From assembly GCA_001465115.1 (NCBI GenBank), contig CP013614.1, positions 620,001-684,000 on the forward strand: 64,000 nt of DNA. Direction: 5' to 3'. Shown here piece after piece: positions 16,623-26,174 of the stretch. Every line of letters starts with the position of its first letter. Within the stretch, counting starts at the first letter, position 1. The notes under the pieces were generated by a model. It did no database searches. It saw only the letters and a list, made by a program, of their open reading frames with translations, and was not told the origin of the DNA. Position numbers and translations under genes: made by a program. The DNA is from Enterococcus silesiacus (GTDB lineage Bacteria > Bacillota > Bacilli > Lactobacillales > Enterococcaceae).

Positions 16623-17777
16623 ATGAAGATGAGAACGTTTATCTTTGCAGAAAAGTTCTTTTTAAAAAGCGATGTAAAAGGACCGGGATATTTAGAAATT
16701 ACAGATGGCTTATTTGGAGACTTTTATAAAGAAGTACCAGCAAGTGATGCTAAAGTGATTAATGAAGAAGGAAAATGGATTGCGCCGGGCTTGGTAGATA
16801 CTCATATTCATGGCTATATGAACCATGATGTGATGGATAGTGATGCAGAAGGCTTGAAAGTTATGTCAGAAGGCTTGTTATCTTGCGGTGTTACATCATT
16901 TTTACCTACAACATTGACTTCAAGTAAAGAGCGCTTAAAAGATGTTGCAAAAACAATCGGTGAGGTATATCAAGAAGTTCCAGGTGCTAAAGTGCAAGGG
17001 ATTTACTTTGAAGGACCATTTTTCACGGAAGAACATAAAGGTGCTCAAAATCCAAGTTATTTCAGCGATCCAGATCTTGCGACATTCAATGAATGGCAGG
17101 AAGCTTCAGGTGGTTTGATCAAAAAAATTGCCTTAGCTCCAGAGCGTAAAGGAGTTAAAGACTTTGTCAAAGCTGTTACGGATGAAGGTGTGGTTGTGGC
17201 TTTAGGGCATAGTGATGCAACGCTAGAACAAGCGACAGATGCAGTAGAAGCCGGGGCGAGTGTTTTTGTTCATGCATACAACGGCATGCGCGGACTTAAC
17301 CACCGTGAACCTGGGATGGTTGGTGCATTGATGTCATTAAACCATGTGTTCTCTGAATTGATTTGTGATGGTCATCATGTACATCCAAATGCTGCAGATA
17401 TTTTAATGGAAAAAGCTGGACATGATCATGTAGCATTGATTACTGACTGTATGATGGCCGGCGGCATGCCGGACGGAAATTACAACTTAGGTGAATTCCC
17501 AGTTGTCGTAAAAGATGGAACGGCTCGCTTAGAGTCTGGTAATTTAGCTGGCAGTATCTTGAAATTAAAAGAAGCAATCAAAAATGTTGTTGACTGGGAA
17601 ATCGCGACACCAGAACAAGCTATTATGATGGCAACTTTAGTTCCAGCTGTTAGTTGTAAAATCGAAGATAAATGCGGTATGATCGCAAACGGACGTGATG
17701 CTGACTTTATCGTATTGAACCCTAGCATGGAATTAGAAGCAACGTATCTTGACGGAGTAGAACGTTACCGTGCATAA
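16623..17777 (+). CDS. nagA: N-acetylglucosamine-6-phosphate deacetylase NagA
   Basis: Protein of 384 residues that removes acetate from GlcNAc-6-phosphate, giving glucosamine-6-phosphate in amino-sugar use and cell-wall recycling. All expected active-site blocks are present: DTHIHGY (H61, H63), FEGPFF (E130), LGHSDA (H196), HAYNGM (H217), CDGHHVHP, and catalytic D275 in LITDCM. The start at 16623 has AAGAAAGG directly upstream; the ATG two codons later is an alternative. A possible promoter TTGACT (16568-16573) lies upstream but its -10 is poor. No nagB or regulator is adjacent. A bidirectional terminator follows. Confidence 0.95.
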   Translation: MKMRTFIFAEKFFLKSDVKGPGYLEITDGLFGDFYKEVPASDAKVINEEGKWIAPGLVDTHIHGYMNHDVMDSDAEGLKVMSEGLLSCGVTSFLPTTLTSSKERLKDVAKTIGEVYQEVPGAKVQGIYFEGPFFTEEHKGAQNPSYFSDPDLATFNEWQEASGGLIKKIALAPERKGVKDFVKAVTDEGVVVALGHSDATLEQATDAVEAGASVFVHAYNGMRGLNHREPGMVGALMSLNHVFSELICDGHHVHPNAADILMEKAGHDHVALITDCMMAGGMPDGNYNLGEFPVVVKDGTARLESGNLAGSILKLKEAIKNVVDWEIATPEQAIMMATLVPAVSCKIEDKCGMIANGRDADFIVLNPSMELEATYLDGVERYRA

Positions 17778-17780
17778 ATA

Positions 17781-17826
17781 AAAAAACAGATTTTGGCTGA
17801 TTTAAGCGCCAAAATCTGTTTTTTTA
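17781..17826. terminator. Bidirectional terminator after nagA
   Basis: AACAGATTTTGGC pairs with GCCAAAATCTGTT, flanked by A-run and T-run. Confidence 0.9.
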
Positions 17827-17827
17827 T

Positions 17828-18214
17828 TTATGGATTTTTAGGTAAAATTGATGAGACAATTGTATGGTTTGTGTAGGCAATAAAAAAGTCTGGTAAAGAC
17901 AGGTGATAGGTTTCAATATCTGTTTTGTAGAGTGAAACAGGAATCACAAATGTTTGCTCAGCTGTCCCCGCAATATAGTCGCCATCAATCGTTTGAGCTA
18001 CGACTAGAAACCCGTGATTTTTCCAACTCGAAAGGTCATTTAAGGAAATCGTATCATCAGATGTAAGGTACTGAATCGTTTGTTCAAATTGTTCTTCAAG
18101 CGATTGACTGAAAATAATCATACTGTCTTCGGCTTGTTCATATGCTAAGACAGCTGTTAAAAAGCTTTGTGGATCAGTTTCGATCAGTTCTTCTTTGATT
18201 TTTTGAAAATCCAT
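17828..18214 (-). CDS. Hypothetical protein (128 residues)
   Basis: Protein of 128 residues without membrane segment or signal peptide. Several features (an N-terminal acidic helical part, then WKNHGFLVVAQTIDGDYIAGT and VIPVSLYKTDIETYHLSLPDFFIAY) recall SMI1/KNR4 (SUKH)-like proteins, which end in a helix after an IA/G-D motif, but the match is too weak to name. The ATG is preceded by the strong ribosome binding site AGGAGGTG. It is followed on the same strand, in gene order, by nothing, and preceded by the nuclease gene 90 bases upstream. If it is SUKH-like, it might be an immunity protein for the nearby nuclease; that is speculation. Confidence 0.6.
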   Translation of the reverse strand: MDFQKIKEELIETDPQSFLTAVLAYEQAEDSMIIFSQSLEEQFEQTIQYLTSDDTISLNDLSSWKNHGFLVVAQTIDGDYIAGTAEQTFVIPVSLYKTDIETYHLSLPDFFIAYTNHTIVSSILPKNP

Positions 18215-18304
18215 ATATACACCTCCTGATTTAAAAGCTAAGTGAGCTTATTCGATCTTAATTAACTACCTGCTCAGCTGATTGCAAAATAATGCCGTAA
18301 GAGT

Positions 18305-18973
18305 TTATCGTTCATTTAAAATCGTAACACGAAAATCAACGGTTGTGTGTTTATTTAGTCCTTTTGCCTCAATGTCAATTTGCTTACATAACAATGCAGT
18401 TCCTTCATAAACAGGAATTACGCGATAACGGATGGTTTCACCGTTATCTAGTGCTTGTCGAACCTGGTTTTCATATTTAGTCATATAAGGCGTGTTGACA
18501 GGTGTTTGATACAGTGTAGTGAGATTTCGAGGATCATCACCTGAACCACCGAGTTGGCGCCCAATCAAATGACCTCTGGAATGAAGTGTCGGCTCTAAGC
18601 CAGAAACAAAGCCGGGAGGACGAATATCTTTGTTAGCAGAGGTACCAGTATTGACCATAGCTGGTTTTAATAAGGCATCTGCTCCCGTTGCACGGCTAAG
18701 TGAATCCAATGTGTGATAATCAATCCAGCCCTTTTTACTATCCGCTAATTCATCCGATAAAAAAGTCGCAGCACCTAATTCCTTAGGTCCGGTATTTGTC
18801 GAACTGACAGGTTTGGTTGTACTTGGCTTGGTTTGTTGTTGTGTGTGAAGTCCAAACATTTCTTGAATGTTATCTGGAACTTGAACGCCAAAGACGCCTA
18901 AAACTAAAATAATTAAAACGGCCACAAGCATAACTGCAGGACTGAAAGGCGGTTTTTGTTTTTTTCTTGCCAT
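18305..18973 (-). CDS. Membrane-anchored DNA/RNA non-specific endonuclease (EndA/Sda family)
   Basis: Protein of 222 residues: a basic start (MARKKQK), one membrane anchor (about residues 13-29, AVMLVAVLIILVLGVFG), a Thr/Ser/Gln-rich linker, then a nuclease domain with the DRGH-type motif seen here as SRGHLIGRQLGG and an NLTTLYQTPVNTPYM segment, the beta-beta-alpha-metal active site with general-base His and metal-binding Asn. Such enzymes degrade extracellular DNA, or act in DNA uptake (EndA of pneumococcus). The domain should face outside. Start ATG has TTAGGAG upstream. The Asp of DRGH is replaced by Ser, as in several lactic acid bacterial members. Confidence 0.82.
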   Translation of the reverse strand: MARKKQKPPFSPAVMLVAVLIILVLGVFGVQVPDNIQEMFGLHTQQQTKPSTTKPVSSTNTGPKELGAATFLSDELADSKKGWIDYHTLDSLSRATGADALLKPAMVNTGTSANKDIRPPGFVSGLEPTLHSRGHLIGRQLGGSGDDPRNLTTLYQTPVNTPYMTKYENQVRQALDNGETIRYRVIPVYEGTALLCKQIDIEAKGLNKHTTVDFRVTILNER

Positions 18974-19060
18974 GTTTTTTCTCCTAACTTAAATAAAGCT
19001 GACTTTTATAGAGAATTCTTTATAAGTCATCTTTCTATTATACGAAAAAAAATCAAAAAA

Positions 19061-19076
19061 TCAAAAAGCTTTTTGA
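19061..19076. promoter_or_regulatory. Perfect 16-base palindrome upstream of an ABC exporter operon
   Basis: TCAAAAAGCTTTTTGA, 62 bases before the ATPase start. It is close to weak promoter elements (TTGCGA 19078-19083, TATGAT 19103-19108). Could be an operator; AT-rich palindromes also occur by chance. Confidence 0.35.
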
Positions 19077-19138
19077 GTTGCGAGAGGACTTGTTTGCCTT
19101 CTTATGATAAAATTCTTTTGAGAGGGGATTGAAAAGTC

Positions 19139-19840
19139 ATGGCTTATATCGATGTAATTAATGAATATAAAAGATATCATATGGGAGATACAACAATTGC
19201 TGCAAATGATGGGATTACTTTTTCTGTAGAGCAAGGGGAAGTTGCGGTTATTTTAGGTCCAAGTGGTGCAGGGAAATCGACGGTGCTCAATATTTTAGGT
19301 GGAATGGATTCTTGTGATGAAGGGCAAATCGTCATCGACGGAACTGATATTGCAACATTCAATGAAAAACAATTAACGACCTATCGTAGAAATGATGTAG
19401 GGTTTGTTTTTCAATTTTATAATTTAGTACCTAATTTAACGACAAAAGAAAACGTCGAGTTGGCTTCTCAAATTGTTTCAGATGCTTTAAATCCAGAAGA
19501 AGTCTTAAAATCTGTTGGCTTAGGGGAGCGTTTGGACAATTTTCCAGCACAATTATCCGGAGGCGAACAGCAACGTGTAACGATTGCTAGAGCGATTGCT
19601 AAACGCCCTAAATTATTGTTATGTGATGAACCTACAGGTGCACTAGATTATGAAACAGGAAAACAAATACTAACGATCTTGCAAGAAACAGCTCGTAATA
19701 CGGGTACGACTGTGATCATCATTACGCACAATTCTGCGATTGCGCCAATGGCTGATCGTGTGATTCGGATTAACGATGCCAAGGTTCGTAGTGTGGTGAT
19801 TAACGAGGAACCAAAACCTGTATCAGAGATAGAATGGTAG
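19139..19840 (+). CDS. ABC transporter ATPase (MacB/LolD-like)
   Basis: Protein of 233 residues with Walker [10 protein letters not shown] (about residues 41-49), [12 protein letters not shown], signature SGGEQQ and Walker [13 protein letters not shown], then the switch histidine in IITHN. The family matches ATPases that energise FtsX/MacB-type permeases. The ATG is preceded by GAGAGGGG. The gene ends nine bases before the best start of the permease gene, so the two are translationally linked and form a two-gene exporter. No adaptor protein gene accompanies them; the permease itself has a long extracytoplasmic coiled coil. Confidence 0.9.
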   Translation: MAYIDVINEYKRYHMGDTTIAANDGITFSVEQGEVAVILGPSGAGKSTVLNILGGMDSCDEGQIVIDGTDIATFNEKQLTTYRRNDVGFVFQFYNLVPNLTTKENVELASQIVSDALNPEEVLKSVGLGERLDNFPAQLSGGEQQRVTIARAIAKRPKLLLCDEPTGALDYETGKQILTILQETARNTGTTVIIITHNSAIAPMADRVIRINDAKVRSVVINEEPKPVSEIEW

Positions 19841-19849
19841 GTGGTAGTG

Positions 19850-22800
19850 GTGAAAAAATCAGCCTTAATTAAAACAAGTTTTCGCGAAATCAAGCAGTCG
19901 AAAACACGGTTTATATCGATCATGGGCATTATTTTTCTTGGAGTCATGGTATTTGTTGGTTTAAAAGCTACAGGACCTGATATGACTCAGACAGCATCCA
20001 ACTATTATCAAAAACAAAAATTACCAGATGCCCGAATTGTTTCCACCTTAGGATTAACAGATAAAGATCTTGATACGGTCAAACAAGTAAAAGATGTAAA
20101 AACAGTTTTCCCAAGATATACAAAAGATTTGGCAATCAGTCAGCGCAATGTCGCGGTAAAATTTATCAGTTATGATTTGAAACAACAACAACCATTAATT
20201 GATTATAAAATAGTGAACGGCCGTATGCCTGAAAAAAGTGGCGAAATTGTTTTAGATGATCTTGCACAATTACGAGGTCACTATAAATTGGGAGAAACAC
20301 TGACTGTTTCAAAAGAAGATAACAAAGATGACGCGTTGAAAAAAGAGCAGTTTAAAATCGTCGGTTTTGTTCAGTCGCCTGAATATATTGAGAACACGTC
20401 AAGAGGGAATACGACGATTGGCAAAGGCTCATTAGATTTTTTTGCGGTCGTTCCTAAAGAAGATATGGAGCTTTCGACGTATACAGAAATTCTAGTATCC
20501 TTTAAAGGTCTAAGCAAAATTGATAGCTATTCAACAGAATACAAAGACAAACGTGAAAAAGCTGTTGCGTCGGTCAAAAAAGGAATGAAAAAACGACCTG
20601 AACAACGTGTGGAAGAAATCCGTGCAGAATCAAAAGCAGCTTTTGAAAAAGCGCAAAAAGAGATTACAGACGGTGAAAATGCGTTAAAAGATGCTGAAGC
20701 AAAACTACAAACAAGTGAGCAGGAATTAGCATCAGGTAAGCAAGAATTAGCTCAAGCACAAGCTGACTATACACAGCAAATCAACGCTGCAGAAAACGAG
20801 CTTGTAGTGAATCAAACGACAATTACAAACAGCGAAGATGAGCTTATAGCGCAAAAAAATCTCCTTGCAACAAAGCAAAACGAATTAGCACAAGCAGCAA
20901 ATCAAGTGACTGAGGGACAAAATGCCTTACCTGGTTTACAACAACAACGAAACGAACTAGCTGCGTCAAACGAATCACTGAGTCAATTAGTGAATGGTTA
21001 CCAAAGCTTAGGTTCTTCAGTTGCTATTTTAGATCGTGTACCAGACGAATCATTAGCAGAAAGTATTGCAGAGGCTGCGCCTCAACTGCAGGCTAGCATT
21101 CAATCATTAGGCGCTCCTGCCGAGGTTTCGGCTGCGGTTGATCAATTGATTGCTCAACCGGAACGAGGAAATATTGGGGTCGTTATGGGTGCAATCAACG
21201 GCGCTTTAACTAATTTATCAGCGCAACAAGCTGAAATTGCACAAGGGTTACAAACACTTGACCAAACGATCGGTACAATCAATCAGTCGATTGCACAATA
21301 TACACAAGGACAACAACAATTAGCCCAAGCTGAGGCTCAAATTGTGCAAGCAGAAGCTCAATTAACTTCTGGAAAAGAGCAACTAGCGGCGGGTCAAGCA
21401 CAATTGGAGCAGTCAAGACTAGAAGGGCAAGCGAAGTTAAACGAAGCTCAGGCGAAAATTGATGAAGGTCAAGCCGCCTACGATCAAGGCTTAGCTGAAT
21501 TTCAAAAGAAAAAAACAGAAACAATCCCTGAACTGAATGATGCTAAACAACAATTAGAAAAGAAACAAAATGAATTAGCAGATCTAAAAGCGGCGGATTA
21601 TTATTACTTCACACGAGATGACAATCCTGGTTATTCAGAATATGAAGACAATGCCAATCGGATTTCTTCTCTTTCAACCGTTTTTCCAATCTTCTTTTTC
21701 TTAATCGCGGCCTTAGTGAGTTTAACGACGATGACGCGTATGGTTGAGGAAAAACGTATGGAAATCGGCAGTCTAAAAGCATTAGGTTATCGAAACGGTG
21801 AGATTGCCTTTAAATTTTTAGTGTATGCGGCGATTGCCAGTGTCTGTGGGGCAGTTTTAGGCTTATTCGTGGGCTATTACTTATTCCCAACAATTATCTT
21901 TGATGCGTATGGGCAGTTATACAATATTCCTAATTTTGTTACACCTTGGTACTTAAGCTACAGCTTGATTGGGCTATTAGTAGCTGTACTATGTACGGCA
22001 GGGGCTGCTATGGTGGTTTTACGAATCGATTTATTTAGTACACCGTCAAGTCTTTTGCGTCCCAAAGCACCTAAAGCAGGCCAAAGAATTTGGCTGGAGC
22101 GGATAAAACCAATTTGGAATCGATTAAGCTTTATTCAAAAAGTCACAGCACGAAATTTATTCCGTTACAAACAACGCATGTTGATGACTGTTTTGGGAAT
22201 TGCTGGCTGTATGGCGTTGATCATTACAGGATTTGGCTTAAAAGATTCGATTTCGGATATCGTAGAAGTGCAGTTCAATAAAATCTGGCACTATCAAGCA
22301 GTGGTCACTTTCAAAGAGGATCCATCTAAAGAAGAGGCACAGAACTATCAAGCAGTGTTGGACAAAGTTGCTGACTTGAAAGAAACGATGCCGCTGTATG
22401 TAGAAACGTTAAAAACGACGAAAGAGTCGAATGCTAAACAAGATGTTTCAGTCTATGTTCCTGAAAAACCAAAAGCAATCGATCAGTTTATTCTGTTTAA
22501 TGATCGACAATCTGGTAAAAAATATCAGCTAACAGATGATGGTGTGATCATCAATGAAAAGTTAGCCAATCTATTCCACTACAAAGCAGGAGACACACTT
22601 GTTTTGAAAAATAGTGATAATCAAGAATACAAATTCAAAATCAGTGCAATCGCTGAAAATTATACTGGTCATTTTGCGTATATGTCACCAACGTATTATA
22701 AAAAAATAACCCAAAAAGCACCGCTCTATAATACAGAATTTTTACTCTTTAATAAGGCACTAAGTGAAAAAGTAGAGGCTACGATCGGTAAAGAATTAAT

Positions 22801-23275
22801 GGAAAATCAAAACGTATTAAATGTTTCTTTCTTGTCGATTTCAAGTGATGCCTTAGATGATACGATTCATAGTTTGAATATCGTAGTGTGGGTCTTGATT
22901 ACCGTTTCTGGTTTATTGGCGTTTATCGTTTTATATAATTTGACGAATATCAATATTTCAGAACGAATCAGAGAGCTCTCAACCATAAAAGTATTAGGAT
23001 TCTACGACAAAGAAGTCACGATGTATGTGTATCGGGAAAATATTATTTTAACGTTTATCGGTATTTTCTTTGGTTGCTTCTTTGGAAAACTCGTTCATAG
23101 TTATGTATTGACAACAGTCGAGGTTGATATGCTGATGTTCTCGCCGACCATCCATTGGTTGAGTTACTTATATTCAGCGCTGATCACCTTATTCTTTACT
23201 TTACTGGTCATGTTTTTCATGCACAGAAAATTGAAAAAAGTTGATATGATCGAAGCTTTAAAATCAAATGAATAG
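19850..23275 (+). CDS. Large FtsX-like ABC permease with extracellular coiled coil
   Basis: Protein of 1141 residues with two FtsX-type membrane blocks. Order: first membrane segment (about 20-42), MacB-like extracytoplasmic part (about 45-245), a Gln/Ala/Glu-rich coiled coil of about 340 residues (about 245-590, with recurrent AQAEAQ, QAQLEQ and EELA-type heptads), a first FtsX block with three segments (about 610-735, FFLIAALVSLTTMTRMVEEKRMEIGSLKALGY), then a second unit starting at about 785 with its own external domain and a closing FtsX block (ISERIRELSTIKVLGFYDKE to IEALKSNE). The start is a GTG at 19850; GTG codons at 19841 and 19847 are alternatives. The coiled coil may replace the adaptor of MacAB systems. 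Substrate unknown. Confidence 0.87.
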   Translation: MKKSALIKTSFREIKQSKTRFISIMGIIFLGVMVFVGLKATGPDMTQTASNYYQKQKLPDARIVSTLGLTDKDLDTVKQVKDVKTVFPRYTKDLAISQRNVAVKFISYDLKQQQPLIDYKIVNGRMPEKSGEIVLDDLAQLRGHYKLGETLTVSKEDNKDDALKKEQFKIVGFVQSPEYIENTSRGNTTIGKGSLDFFAVVPKEDMELSTYTEILVSFKGLSKIDSYSTEYKDKREKAVASVKKGMKKRPEQRVEEIRAESKAAFEKAQKEITDGENALKDAEAKLQTSEQELASGKQELAQAQADYTQQINAAENELVVNQTTITNSEDELIAQKNLLATKQNELAQAANQVTEGQNALPGLQQQRNELAASNESLSQLVNGYQSLGSSVAILDRVPDESLAESIAEAAPQLQASIQSLGAPAEVSAAVDQLIAQPERGNIGVVMGAINGALTNLSAQQAEIAQGLQTLDQTIGTINQSIAQYTQGQQQLAQAEAQIVQAEAQLTSGKEQLAAGQAQLEQSRLEGQAKLNEAQAKIDEGQAAYDQGLAEFQKKKTETIPELNDAKQQLEKKQNELADLKAADYYYFTRDDNPGYSEYEDNANRISSLSTVFPIFFFLIAALVSLTTMTRMVEEKRMEIGSLKALGYRNGEIAFKFLVYAAIASVCGAVLGLFVGYYLFPTIIFDAYGQLYNIPNFVTPWYLSYSLIGLLVAVLCTAGAAMVVLRIDLFSTPSSLLRPKAPKAGQRIWLERIKPIWNRLSFIQKVTARNLFRYKQRMLMTVLGIAGCMALIITGFGLKDSISDIVEVQFNKIWHYQAVVTFKEDPSKEEAQNYQAVLDKVADLKETMPLYVETLKTTKESNAKQDVSVYVPEKPKAIDQFILFNDRQSGKKYQLTDDGVIINEKLANLFHYKAGDTLVLKNSDNQEYKFKISAIAENYTGHFAYMSPTYYKKITQKAPLYNTEFLLFNKALSEKVEATIGKELMENQNVLNVSFLSISSDALDDTIHSLNIVVWVLITVSGLLAFIVLYNLTNINISERIRELSTIKVLGFYDKEVTMYVYRENIILTFIGIFFGCFFGKLVHSYVLTTVEVDMLMFSPTIHWLSYLYSALITLFFTLLVMFFMHRKLKKVDMIEALKSNE

Positions 23276-23279
23276 AATG

Positions 23280-23328
23280 AATGAAACGAATGATCTTTTT
23301 GTTAAGATTTATTCGTTTCATTTTTTTA
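23280..23328 (+). terminator. Terminator of the ABC exporter operon
   Basis: AATGAAACGAAT (23280-23291) pairs with ATTCGTTTCATT (23311-23322), then a T-run. Confidence 0.88.
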
Positions 23329-23496
23329 ACGCATACACTTTAATGATGATTTTTCAAGATTAGCTATCCTTTTGTACAAAATATTGGTAAAATATAAGTA
23401 TCTTCGGGAGAACGTCGAATGAGAATGGATCGTTGCTTAAACATTGGGACAGTAGGGAGTTTTAAGATTCTTAGGTAGGAGAAAGGATGTGAGAAC

Positions 23497-24021
23497 GTGA
23501 TACAAGGTATTCCACTTGAAACGATTTATCTATATACATTGATTGTTTGTGCGGGGATTGCCGTTTTACTGGTGATTTTTGGTGATGTTTTTGATTTTGA
23601 TGGACCAATCGATCCTATGTTGGCGGTTCCGTGGTTGGCTTTTACTTCATTATTCGGTTATTTGGGAGAGCGTTTGCTAGGCTGGAATCATCTGATGCTG
23701 TTTCTAGTCAGTGGAGCAATTGCTTCGATTCTTGTTTTTTTGCTGAATTTTTATGTATTGATGCCAATGAAAAACGCAGAATCAACCATTTCAATCTCTG
23801 AAAAGGATATGGAAGGAAACACCGCAACCGTTGTGACGCCGATTCCAGTCGGTGGGATGGGTGAAATACAGTTGAAAAGTGTCACAGGATCTATCAGCCG
23901 ACCAGCTGCTTTCTATGCGCCTCAAGAGCAAACAATCGAACGAGGAGCACAAGTGCTGATCATTGAGATCAGAGAACGTGTCTGTTATGTGGTTCCTTAT
24001 GAAGGAAGTTTACAATTATAA
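23497..24021 (+). CDS. NfeD-like membrane protein, partner of flotillin (YuaF-like)
   Basis: Protein of 174 residues, the length of Bacillus YuaF. Three membrane segments (about residues 10-30, 40-60, 68-92) are followed by a C-terminal OB-fold domain (MEGNTATVVTPIPVGGMGEIQLKS...VLIIEIRERVCYVVPY). NfeD proteins act with flotillins in membrane microdomains. It precedes the flotillin gene by 20 bases, the same order as yuaF-floT in Bacillus. The start is a GTG with AAAGGATGTGA upstream. An extended -10 (TGGTAAAAT, 23385-23393) is a possible promoter about 100 bases upstream. Confidence 0.88.
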   Translation: MIQGIPLETIYLYTLIVCAGIAVLLVIFGDVFDFDGPIDPMLAVPWLAFTSLFGYLGERLLGWNHLMLFLVSGAIASILVFLLNFYVLMPMKNAESTISISEKDMEGNTATVVTPIPVGGMGEIQLKSVTGSISRPAAFYAPQEQTIERGAQVLIIEIRERVCYVVPYEGSLQL

Positions 24022-24041
24022 AAGAGAAGGGGTAGAAGAAA

Positions 24042-25520
24042 ATGGATTTAGGGATTTTAGGACCGATTGTTCTGGTTGTGTTTATTTTGTTGATGATGTT
24101 GATCGTGTTTATTTCAAAATATCAAACAGCTAAACCAGATGAAGCATTGATTATTAGTGGGAGTTACTTAGGAAGTAAAAATGTACATGCTGATGAAAGC
24201 GGTAATAAAATAAAAATCGTTCGCGGCGGAGGTGCATTTGTTCTGCCTGTATTCCAACGCTCAAACAGAATCAGTTTATTATCAAGTAAACTAGATGTAT
24301 CGACTCCAGAAGTTTATACAGAACAAGGGGTTCCAGTAATGTGTGATGGAACGTCGATCATCAAAATCGGCTCATCTGTCGAAGAAATTGCCACAGCTGC
24401 AGAGCAATTCTTAGGTAAAACCCGTGAAGAGCTTGAAAATGAAGCGCGAGAAGTGTTAGAGGGACATCTACGTTCGATCTTAGGCTCAATGACAGTCGAA
24501 GAAATCTATCAAAATCGTGATAAATTCAGCCAAAGTGTGCAAGAAGTTGCCAGTGTGGATTTAGCAAAAATGGGTTTGATCATCGTATCATTCACAATTA
24601 AAGAAGTTCGCGACAAAAATGGCTACTTAGATTCTTTAGGTAAGCCAAGAATTGCCCAAGTAAAACGTGATGCAGATATCGCAGAAGCCGAAGCGTGGAA
24701 AGAAACACGTATCAAAAAAGCTGAAGCTGAAAAAGAATCGCAACAAGCAGAACTACAACGTCAAACAGAAATTGCTGAAGCCTCAAAAGAAAAAGAATTG
24801 AAACTTGCAACGTATAAAGAAGCGCAAGATATTGCAAAAGCCAAAGCTGACCAAGCCTACAATTTGGAAACAGCCAAAGCTCAACAAGAAGTTATTGCTC
24901 AAGAGATGGAAGTTAAAGTTATTGAGCGTCAAAAACAAATCGAGTTAGAAGAAAAAGAAATCGTTCGTCGAGAAAAACAATACGATTCAGAAGTGAAGAA
25001 AAAAGCAGATGCTGATCGTTATGCTAAAGAACAAGAAGCTTTAGCACAAAAAGCACGTGAAGTGGCCGAAGCCGAAGCAGAACGTTTCCGTGTAGAATCT
25101 TTAGCTGAAGCTGAAGCTAATCAAACACGTCTTGCAGGTCAAGCCGAAGCTGAATCTATTTTAGCTCGTGGAGCTGCCGAAGCCGAAGCAAAACAAAAAA
25201 TCGCCGATGCTTTCAAGGAATATGGCGAAGCTGCTGTCTTAAGCATGGTAATAGAAATGTTACCGCAATTAATGAAAGAAGCGGCTCAACCCCTTAGCAA
25301 CATTGATAAAATCTCTGTTGTCGATACAGGCGGCGGTGGTGAAAATGCTGGCGCTAACCGTATTACCAACTATGCGACGAATTTATTAGCAGGAACACAA
25401 GAAACATTAAAAGAAACAACCGGATTAGATGTCAAAGAATTGATTGAAAACTTCTCTAAAAAAGGCACCAACAGTAATGTGAATTTCTATGGAGAAGAAC
25501 AATCTAGCGACAACGAGTAA
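24042..25520 (+). CDS. floT: Flotillin-like protein FloT
   Basis: Protein of 492 residues: an N-terminal membrane hairpin (about residues 5-25), an SPFH/PHB domain (about 30-200) and a long Ala/Glu-rich coiled coil (about 210-400) with repeated EAEA and AEA motifs, typical of flotillins, then a Gly-rich tail. Flotillins organise membrane microdomains that gather signalling and secretion proteins and influence membrane fluidity. It is the second gene of the NfeD-flotillin operon with a clear ribosome binding site (AGAAGGGG). A strong bidirectional terminator follows. Confidence 0.93.
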   Translation: MDLGILGPIVLVVFILLMMLIVFISKYQTAKPDEALIISGSYLGSKNVHADESGNKIKIVRGGGAFVLPVFQRSNRISLLSSKLDVSTPEVYTEQGVPVMCDGTSIIKIGSSVEEIATAAEQFLGKTREELENEAREVLEGHLRSILGSMTVEEIYQNRDKFSQSVQEVASVDLAKMGLIIVSFTIKEVRDKNGYLDSLGKPRIAQVKRDADIAEAEAWKETRIKKAEAEKESQQAELQRQTEIAEASKEKELKLATYKEAQDIAKAKADQAYNLETAKAQQEVIAQEMEVKVIERQKQIELEEKEIVRREKQYDSEVKKKADADRYAKEQEALAQKAREVAEAEAERFRVESLAEAEANQTRLAGQAEAESILARGAAEAEAKQKIADAFKEYGEAAVLSMVIEMLPQLMKEAAQPLSNIDKISVVDTGGGGENAGANRITNYATNLLAGTQETLKETTGLDVKELIENFSKKGTNSNVNFYGEEQSSDNE

Positions 25521-25525
25521 TAAAG

Positions 25526-25565
25526 TAGCGGCTAAAATCAAGTAAGATTTTAGCCGCTATTTCTA
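25526..25565. terminator. Bidirectional terminator after floT
   Basis: TAGCGGCTAAAATC (25526-25539) pairs with GATTTTAGCCGCTA (25546-25559), then TTTCTATTTTT. It also overlaps the end of the convergent gene. Confidence 0.9.
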
Positions 25566-26174
25566 TTTTTTGATTTCATCATCACGATTGTTTTCAGCTT
25601 CAACACGTTTTTGTACTTTCAGCTTCAGTTCTTCCAGTTCTTTTTCTTTCTTTGCTAGCTCAGCTAAGTCTTCCTCAATTTCATGCTTTTCCTCAATTGG
25701 TTTTGGTTTGAAAAAGAAATTCAGCCCGATTCCAATAAACGTTCCAATAAACGTATCAATCACTCTAGATAAAGCAAAATAAAACGACTCTCCCTGAGGG
25801 ATACTCAATGAAATCAGTAATAATGTGGCAATGGCTGAGATGATCCCAGAATTATTATTCATGCCATCAGAAATCACGATTACAATCATCACTAGCAAAG
25901 GCAGTAAAAATAATTCAACTAAGAAATCATTGGAAAAAAGATCTTTCACTAAAAAATATACAATCGCCAAACCGCCGCCTAAAGTGTTCCCAAGAATTCT
26001 GGATTTCCCGAAAGTAAGACTGGTCGTTAAATCCTGCCGCAATGAAAAAACGGCAGCTAAAGCCGCAATCATCGGTGCACCTCGATCGAATACTTTAAAT
26101 AAAATAATACACAACATAACAGCTAAGGCCGTTTTTAATGTGCGCATACCTAAACGAAAAGGACCGATTTCCAT
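25563..26174 (-). CDS. Aromatic acid exporter family (FUSC-like) membrane protein
   Basis: Protein of 203 residues with about five membrane segments, beginning GPFRLGMRTLKTALAVMLCIILF and including the RILGNTLGGGLAI motif of the ArAE/FUSC-type N-terminal membrane domain, followed by a charged coiled-coil tail (EEDLAELAKKEKELEELKLKV). Relatives include E. coli AaeB and Bacillus YgaE-like proteins; most are proposed to export aromatic or weak acids but few are tested. ATG is preceded by AGGAGAG. It is divergent from a second, longer protein of the same superfamily, with 116 bases between the two starts. Confidence 0.8.
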   Translation of the reverse strand: MEIGPFRLGMRTLKTALAVMLCIILFKVFDRGAPMIAALAAVFSLRQDLTTSLTFGKSRILGNTLGGGLAIVYFLVKDLFSNDFLVELFLLPLLVMIVIVISDGMNNNSGIISAIATLLLISLSIPQGESFYFALSRVIDTFIGTFIGIGLNFFFKPKPIEEKHEIEEDLAELAKKEKELEELKLKVQKRVEAENNRDDEIKK

